Source of the DNA: Crotophaga sulcirostris
Lineage: Eukaryota; Chordata; Aves; Cuculiformes; Crotophagidae
Direction: 5' to 3'
NCBI GenBank assembly: GCA_013397455.1
Contig: VYZB01000240.1
Coordinates: 160,648 to 224,647 of the forward strand
Length of the DNA: 64,000 nucleotides
The position numbers and the translations under genes are program-made. The notes below the pieces were generated by a model that saw only the letters and a list, made by a program, of their open reading frames with translations, was not told the DNA's origin and made no database searches. Below, piece after piece: positions 50,701 to 59,700 of this stretch (position 1 is its first letter; each line of letters opens with the position of its first letter).

Positions 50701-53700
50701 CAATAAAATGAGTAGTCAACACAACAAAATGATGATCGGGAAAATTAGTTATCTATATGAAAATGAGTCCCAGGAAAAACTGTCACCACAGGTGGATAAA
50801 CCGAGTTGTGGAAGTGTGTGAGTGTTTGCAGAACTGAGGGCCAAACTCAGATTCAATGGAAATCAGAAAAAAAGTACTTTAAAACAGTCATGTAGCAAAG
50901 TCTGTCTGCTCAAAGACATCAGTTTCTGTGCAGTAAAAAAAAAAGATGCTGTGCTGATCCCCATGTGAGTGCACTGTGGTTTATAGTCACATTTATCGCA
51001 AGTCAGATGCTCTGGATTTAGGGTTGATGCTCTTCTTTTCAGACCATGCAGCTGCGAGAGAGAATTAAGATTTTGAAAAGCGTTCTGACAGCAGATAGCT
51101 CTAATTTTTATCATCTGGATTTATTTGTGAGTATGATAATATTGAACCACTGCCAATTTTTTTATTTGTTTTTTTTTTGTTTGATTTAAATAAAAGAAAG
51201 ACTAGGAGATCTGTCACTGGAATCCAAGAACAAAAGGATTCTGATGAAGCATAAAAACAGCCAAAAGGCAGAAGTAAAAATCCTGTGCCATAGAAAAATA
51301 CTTGATAAAACCAGGGAAGGAAAGGCAAAACTGGAGAGAACTGTTGCAGGCATCAGAATTAAATGAGTGGGATAAACTGAACTAAATGTTCTCATAAGTC
51401 TGGCAATTAAGATGTTATCTCTAGGGTCTGAGGGGATAACCAAGATCAACTCCCTTAGTTTACAATCCTTTATGTATTTTTGTCACTGATCAGTGTCATG
51501 GCCCTTCGCTTGAGACTGGACCCCAAATAGAAGGAGTCATCAACAATTTGGGGATAGCTGCACCCTGAACAGGAGACCTGATGCTCTCCTGGGTGCAAAC
51601 AAGCTGAAACATAACTCAGTTTAGGGCTTGGTTCTGCCTTACCAGATTTCTCTGAAGACAGGCTCTTCATCAAGGTGTCGCAAATGTCTGGTTGGGAGCT
51701 CAGGGCTCAGTTCTGTATAAACTCACAGACATCTGGGAATTGCAAAGTCCTCCCCTAATCACAAATGTGCTTTTGGTTCAAAATTCTTTGGCAGTTCTTG
51801 ACGCAGCGGAACAGATACAGCTACTTCAGGGTGAATTTAGTCCTATTTATTTTCCGTGGGACAAGTCACATAATTTTTACTCTGTTCTTTAAAAGTTTTC
51901 ATGTGCCAAGTTCTGACTTTCTCCTCAGAAACACCACTACCATTATGAAACTTTTTGTAGCCTTGCTTTGGGAATAGGTGGGTTGTTTCACTGAAGTCAT
52001 TTTAACCATCATCTGCTTGTATCAGTGGGTGCTACACATCACCTTTATGAAACACTGGACACTCACTGAAAAATGAAACACTGAGAACTAGGAGGATTTC
52101 TTGTGGCAAGTGGCTGATATCCCATATTTATGAAGCTGGGCATAGTTCAAGCAAAATGCAGTTATAGTCCAGATCTGGGACAGAATGTTTTACACAAATC
52201 TCTTGCTGCTTCACTGGGTCGTGGGGATTTTATTCAGGTCTCCACTGTCTGGAATTCCTGCAGAAATGGTTCTCTGCTCAAGGGCAGAAGACGAGAATGA
52301 TTTGGCCTGCTGCATTACCCCAGCTAGCATCAAGTCTTGAAACAGTTATACAGAAAGAGAAATAGGCTGCTGTGAAATACTGAGGGGAAACCCCAGTTTT
52401 TTATGCATGTTTATCTGGGCATCTAGAGGTCTCCCACAAAATAAACTCCTCACTACACAAGGGATGCAGAGGCATCAAGTGATTCCTAGCCACTTCCACC
52501 TCGCTCTTTCTCCTGGAGCTCCATCTCATGGTGAGAACAAACAGTGCAGCCAAAGCTAAACTAGGAAAAAAAAGGTGACTAACCTGTGATAAGGCTTTTT
52601 CCTGAGTGCAGCTTATGCCTCCGATCAAGACCATATTAGGCATTAGGGGCCTGGGGTATTCAAACACAAAGTCGTATTTCATGAGCCAAATAGACGCGTG
52701 GCTGAACAGCTCAAGCACTGTTGCCTCTTGTTGGAGGAATTCTTTGATCAAACGATCATATGGTGAATAAAGAAAGTTGCAAGCCAGAGTACTGCTCAGG
52801 CTAGCTATGAGATTGCCCACCCGCTGGAGGAACGCCATGCGGTCCGTGTAGCGAGTGAAGAACCTGGGAACGTAAGAGGGTGGATTTGGGCAGAGGGTAG
52901 CGTGGAAGTCTAGGCTGCACGGCAGTCCCCGGACGAGGTACACAGAAGGTAGGGAGAGATGTTCAGCCACTATTTGTCCACATGGAAAATAAGGATCCAT
53001 AAAGACAGCATCAAATTTGGCTTCTTCAAGGTATTCAATCAGCTCTTTGTCAGACAGGAGACGTTTGCAGGAATCAAAGAACATGGTTGTAATATTTGCA
53101 ATTTTTGAGATTTTTTCCAAGAAGGGCTGAGGTGTGAAACTCCTGTGCCCCAGCTTTTTAAATTCTCCTTCCACATACTCCTTGGTGTAAGGCACAGAGT
53201 ATGTTTTCATGGTATAATGCACCGACGAATCTATCCGCAAATTTATCTCTGGTGCAAGCACCACGATTGCATGTCCTCTCTGTCTGAGCCGCTCCACAAC
53301 CGGGTGCATGCTGAGCCAGTGACTGCCATCGATAGGTACCACCAAAAGCTTTCCACCTTCAGAAAAAGTCCCCAGGAGCAAGAAAAACACAACACAGGAG
53401 GCAAGAGAAGTAAATCCTGGATTTGAAGAAGCCATTTTCCTTGTGCAGTCAGCAAAGTTTTACACAGCTGTGAAACTATTGCAGGGGACAGGGAATGAAT
53501 CATGGGGTACTTTGGACTTTAGTCCTAAGGTAAGTGTTTATTTAATGGATTGTATGTTTTTTGCACAGAAATGAGGATAATTTTTAACTGTGGATAAAGA
53601 TTGGGTTTATCATTTCTATGCAGTGAAGACTTCAAGCAATGGGGTAGAGCAAGTTAAAGTCAAATGTTTGAATTAAAGGATTCAAATGCTCGAGGGAGGA

Positions 53701-56700
53701 GAAGTGTCAGGCAACTGGCAGCACGTAGCACTGAAAGGCTGAGCAGAGTCATGAATGGGAGGTAACACCTGGCCGAGCCATCACTCTCTTATTAACACAC
53801 GGTTAATGATGAACTCCCTGCCTTGAGTCTGCTCAGCTGAATGGACACAAAACTCGGAACAAAATCTGACCTTTGGGTTACCTTGTGCTCTCAGAGTCCA
53901 AGCAAGAGGCAATGGTTACAGAGATTTGATACACAGTGGGTTGATAAGGTTTATCTTCAGATTTGTAGCAGTTATCAAAGTGAAAGCCCTTAGTCTACAG
54001 TAGTAAACGTGATGCAAGCTTAGTGATAGCTTCTGCTATTGCAACACCATGGTGGTCTGAAAAACAGAACAGACCACTGGCGTCTGCACTATTGGCACAG
54101 CCCATTAGGAAGATTTAAATGAGCAAGCGAGGGAGGGCATAGTTATAATCCTAAAGGCTTCTTTTTTCTAATCATCCTCTCGTATGTTGTTTGACATTTC
54201 TTCTTCCACAAATTCAGAGGCACAAGTGCTTCCTTTACCATCTTTGATTGCATAACCTTGGTTTTGGAATACTCATCCACATTATCAGTTTCTACGGTAC
54301 ACTATATGTGCCTGGCTATAAATAGAGTTAATACCAAATTTCCATTTTTCATCCAATTGAGTCTGCAATTAATCAGTATTCCACCACTGTTAGGGATATT
54401 AAATCATATGACCTAGAATTATTTTGTCATTTATCTAGAAACAGCATTTGGGCTATGATTGTCTAATATTCTAGTGTTATGCTTAAAACAAGCTAAGTGA
54501 TACCCAGGCACCGACACAGCTTAGAGAACTTTACCTGACCTCTCGTGGAGAGAAACCCATCAGATGCTTGCAGTGTGAGTTTTGTGATCATCTAGCAGAG
54601 CCTGAGATTCCCACTTCCAAAACACACCATCCTAGTATTTGATCACACATTGGTTCAAGCATAAATACTACTATAGGAAGTACTTTAAAAAAGCATATCT
54701 TAAATAACTGCTAATAAATGCTACAATACCATCAATTTATGCAATGACAAACCTTTGATAATGGTTGCTTCAGCTTGCAGTTGATGCCTCCAATATAGAT
54801 CATATTTGGCATTATTGGGCGTGGATACTCAAAAACAAAGTCATATCTCATCAGCCAAATGGATGCTTTGCTAAACAGTTCCAGTACTGTTACTTCTCTC
54901 TGAAGAAACTCAGATGCTAAGTTCTCATATTTTATATAAAACAGATAGCAAAGCAAATGCTCTGAAAACCCACCAAGGAGGTTCTTCACACGCTCCATAA
55001 ATGTCATGTGATCTGAATTGGACGTAAAAGTCCTCGGCACATAAGAAAAAGGACTGGGACACTGGTTGGCCCTGTAGTCTAAGGTACATGGAAGACCACG
55101 CATGAAATACACCGAAGGGAGGGAGAGATATTCTGCAATAATTGGTCCACAGGGCAACACAGGATCCATCATAATAGCATCAAATTTGCTGTCATGGAGG
55201 TACTTCATTAGTTCTTCATCATATAAGAGATGCCGGCAAGAAGAAGAGAACATGTTGGTCACTTCTGATATATTACTGAGTAAAACTGTAATTTTTTCTA
55301 GAAGAGGTGGATTTTCAAAACTTGTTTCACCAATGGAACGATAGAATCTATCCACAAATTCCTGTGTGTAAGGCACAGAGTATGTTTTGATGGTGAACGA
55401 TTGTGAGCTTTTCATGAGCAAAGTGGCTTCAGGAACCACCGCAACGATTTCATGTCCCCTCTCCCAGAGTTTCTCCAGAACCACACGCATGCTCAGCCAG
55501 TGACTTCCATCCTGAGGCACAACCAAGAGCTTCCCACCTTCTACCAAAGTCCAGAAAGAAAGAAAAAGAACAAGTCTAGTGTGTATCTGGTACCTCCACA
55601 TAACTGTCACAGGGCTGTCGGCAGGAAAATAAATGGTCCTTCTTACTTCTTCCAAGCAACATATGAAAGCAAAAAATAGTTGTGCCTCATTTATAACTTG
55701 ATGGTCTTTAATCTTTTCCCTGACAAATTGTTTGCTAAGACAGGTTGTTTGAGTTCAGAGATCATATATTAAACAGTGATAAAAGTATTGATAAGAGTAC
55801 TATCAAAGGATTTAAAGCAAGAGGCATTTCCATGCATTTACGTTATCTCAAATGATTCAGAACAACAGAAGTATATTGACACAAAAAGATCTGAACTTCC
55901 AACTTGCTCTTACACCTTTGCTCAGAAAGGTGCCTGGAGTTCACATAGGATGGCAAGCAGGAGCTGGCACACCAAGTTGTGGTGTCACCAAAGTTTGAGT
56001 AACATATTAACCAAACACCTTTTTATATAAACAATGATGCAGCAGAAAAGGCAGTTTTTGCTCAAGAGAGGCCATAAGAGTTCATAGGAAAGTGGTTCGA
56101 GGCCAAATGTTTTTATGAAAGCAATGATGCAGCAGAAGATCTGATCCTTGCTCAAGAGGGGCCATAAGAGTTCATAGGAGAGAGGTCAGACATTTTTGGA
56201 AGTACTTAATAACAGCTTCTTGTCAAAAGCAGCCACCAGGGAAGTGGTGAAGTCCCCTGGAGGTGTTCAGAAAGTGTGTAGATGTGGCATTTTGTGACAT
56301 GGTTTAGTAGGTACTGTGGTATTGGGCTGATGGTTGGGCTTGATCATCTTAGAGGACTTTTCTAACCTATGATTCTAAGTTAATAAAGCTTGGCTGTGAT
56401 ATGAGCCAATGGGAAGTCCACACTTGTGTCCTGTGCTTACCAGAATAAGGAGAGAACAGAGTTTCTGAACTGCTTCTGCATGTGCTTTGATAAGATTTTT
56501 AAGGCAAAAAACCCCCCCAAAAAACAAAGAACAAACCACATTGGAAGTCCTGTTCTCTATAACAAACAACCGCAGCCCACAGCTACTTGAAGGGGAGTAA
56601 CAATGACGGAGCCAAACTTTTCTGGGTAGCAGTAAATAGTCTAAGAAGGGCCACAAATGGCAGTTTGAGAGATTGCAATCAAACATTTGGAAAAAGCTTT

Positions 56701-59700
56701 TTACCTCTGAGGTTTTGAAAGTTTGTCTGTGTAACAGCATGGCTGACATGATCTGGTGTGGAAGACAGTCCCACTCCACGGGCTTATTTAGGTATCGAAA
56801 TCAGGTTGATTTGAATGGGATATAAGTGCCTGCTTATTCTTGAGAAGCTGGGTTGAAGCTGCAGCAAATGATACAGCAGAAACCCAGTGGGTAGATGGGT
56901 GAATGAAATAGGCACCTATAAACAAAGCAACACCCTTAGCTAGGAAGAACATACAAAGGCACATGAAAACTTTTGAGAAAAACCTAGAAAGGCAGATATC
57001 TGTAGTTTGTGCTTAAAAGAAGTACCTGATGAAGCAGATCTGATCTGCCATTAGGATATGTTTAATGGAAAGGGGATGCCAAAAGTTTGCCAGTTTACAA
57101 ACACAAAATAAGATACAGGAATGGTAGCTGAACAAGAGCAATTGTGGGCTGGAGAAGAGAGAATGTTTTAGATCCCCAATCAAGCACACTTGATCGGAGA
57201 CAGCTCTCTGAATTGTTTCTTCATGCTGTGCAGCAGCCTGAAAGAGTCATGTTGGAGCAGGTAAGAGTGATGGGAAATGTGCTTCATTAAATGTTTACCT
57301 TTGCCAAAGGTACCTGGACGTGATGATAAGCATATTCCAATGCTAAGAATGTGTCAAAAATTTTATTTTGACAGGAGGTTCTCCATGTGGCGTGTTAAAA
57401 AAAGGGTTTCTCATAAGCCATTCTGTAGACAGCAAGATGGACTGTAACGACTAAGGAAACTGCATTAAAATTGAAACATTAAAGACATCCCTGCTTCTGC
57501 AGGGAGGTTAAACATGATGACCTGTAAATCTCCCTTCCAACCCAAAGTATTCTATGCTTCTATGATCCTATGAAAGTGGAAGGAGTTTCAGATGTCAATA
57601 TAGTCCCATTCTGCAGCCTGTTCATGCAAAACTTTCTAGCTGACAGTGAGGTGATATTAAATGACTGAAAACTAAAGGAGGTGGACAGAAGGTATTCTCA
57701 TATGCCACAGAGTTATCTGCAGTACCTATGTTCGCACATTTTCCCATCTCAGCCACAAAGAGGAAAAGATCTCACATAACAAGGTGACACAGCATTACAC
57801 ACGCCCTAAGGTGGCAGCATACACCCAGGTAGATAGTTATCCCAAAGCCTCAGGTGTACCGTTACCCTGTGCTAACCCATAATAAGCCCTCAAATCTCAC
57901 ATTTGGTACATAGTGACTTCCAGGTAGTTTTTAAATTTCAGCCAAACATGTATTATCTGTGTAACACTAATATTTAATGCTATAAAACAACATTAAAGAG
58001 GTAAAAAAGAAAACTACAAAGCCCCTTAAGGCTAATGGCAGGTTCATAAAAGTTCAAAAGTTGTATCACTGGATTTTGACCAACACACAAAAACCATTTT
58101 ATGTGTATATGAGTCCAGAGACTGAAGTCCACAAATTCAGCTCATTCCAAAGGTAAGTGTGAAGAGAGATATCTACCAGGAGAGAGTAAAGCTAAAGGAC
58201 AGAGTTGAGTGCCAAGGCTGTATACTGGAAAGGGTACAGTGAACAACCTCAGGTAGGGCAACTCACAGAATCATGGAATCACTTGTTTGGAAAAAAACTT
58301 TGAGATCATTGGGTCCAACCGTATCTGTCCACTACTAAACCATATCCCTAAGATCTTCATCCACTCGTCTTTTAAACACCTCCAGGGATGGTGACTCCAC
58401 CACCTCCCTAGGCAGTCTGTGCCAGTACCTGACAACAATTTTGGTGAAGAAATTTTTCCTGATGTCTAATCTGAACCTCCCCTGGTACATCTTGAGGCCA
58501 TTTCCTCTCATCCTTTCGCCTGTCACTTGGGAGAAGAGACCAGCATCCACCTGTCTACAACCTCTTTTCAGAGAACTGTAGATAGTGATAAGGCCTCCCC
58601 TCAGCCTCCTCTTCTCCAGGCTAAACAACCCCAGTTCAGCCCAGTTCACGATTACCACTTTTGTAATTCTACAAATCCTACCAGTCAGAATGTAGCTCTT
58701 ATTAACCACCTACATCCTTTTTAAATTCATAAGCTTTGTCTACAAAAAAAAAATCTGCTGGTGTCGAGAGGCAATATTTTTTTGTGCCTGGTATGAAAAA
58801 AGCGCTCCCTTTTGTTTGCGTTAAGCTTGCCACTCCCTCATTTCAGTATAAGTCATAGGTCAAACACCGTGAGAAACTGTGTATCAGCACCTCTTCCACC
58901 TTTGCTACACTTCTCAGGGTATTATAGACCTCTGTCACAGACCCGCTGGCATAGTTCTTTTCATCACTTTAACTATATTTCTATTCCACCTCTGCTTTTC
59001 CAGACTGAGTGGCAAGTTCGAATCCTCTTCAAAATGCTTCAATTTTACTGTGTAAGAGTCAGCTTTTTTTTCCTGAAAAATAAGCCCTATTTCAATGTTT
59101 TGCAAATTGAGTATCTGAACAAGTACTGGCACCTCTCTGCAAAGCAAAAGCAGTTTGAAACCCCTCAACTATCACCCACAGAAAGATAGTTTCTAACAAA
59201 CCCTGGTTATAAATTTTCAGAGTATGTAGAAACCTGAAAGAATGACAAGGAAAAACAGAGTACAACCCACCTGAGATAGCTTCTTGTGCGCACAGTTTAC
59301 ACCACTAACCATTATCATGTTGGGCATCAATGGTCTTGGATAGTGCAAAATAAAGTCTAGCTTCACGAGCCAAATGGAAGCCTGGCGTAACAGATCCACC
59401 ACAGTCACGTCCCGCTGGAGGAACTCAGATGCTAGATTTGAGTATAATTGAAAGAAAAAATCACAGAGAAAATAATTTGGGATGTCAAAGATTAGGTTTT
59501 TCACCCGCTGGAGAAAGTTCATGCGGTCTGTAAGGTCTGTAAACGCCCTGGGAACATAAGAAGGGGGATTGGGACACTGGGTGGCTTCAAATTCTAAACC
59601 GCATGGCAGCTGTTGCAAAAAAAAGACAGAAGGGAGTGAAAGATGCTCAGCGAGGATCTGCCCGCAGGGTAGTATAGGGTCTGTAAAGACAGCATCAAAC

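Larger units (their letters stand above)
55698..59270 (-). other. Sequence between first exons b and c
   Basis: 3.6 kb with three CR1 fragments and a 90-bp tandem duplication (listed separately). No further UGT1 first exon, intact or broken, is recognisable. The 134-residue frame at 56375-56779 resembles nothing known to me. Confidence 0.65.

Noticed and set aside
55602..55655. Upstream start for UGT1 first exon b (18 extra residues)
   Set aside because: The upstream start codon is TTG; the first ATG gives a normal signal peptide.
56375..56779. 134-residue minus-strand frame considered as a UGT1 pseudo-first-exon
   Set aside because: Contains none of the [13 protein letters not shown] or NPPSYVPR landmarks.
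58335..58709. 124-residue minus-strand open frame
   Set aside because: Entirely CR1-derived 3' sequence.
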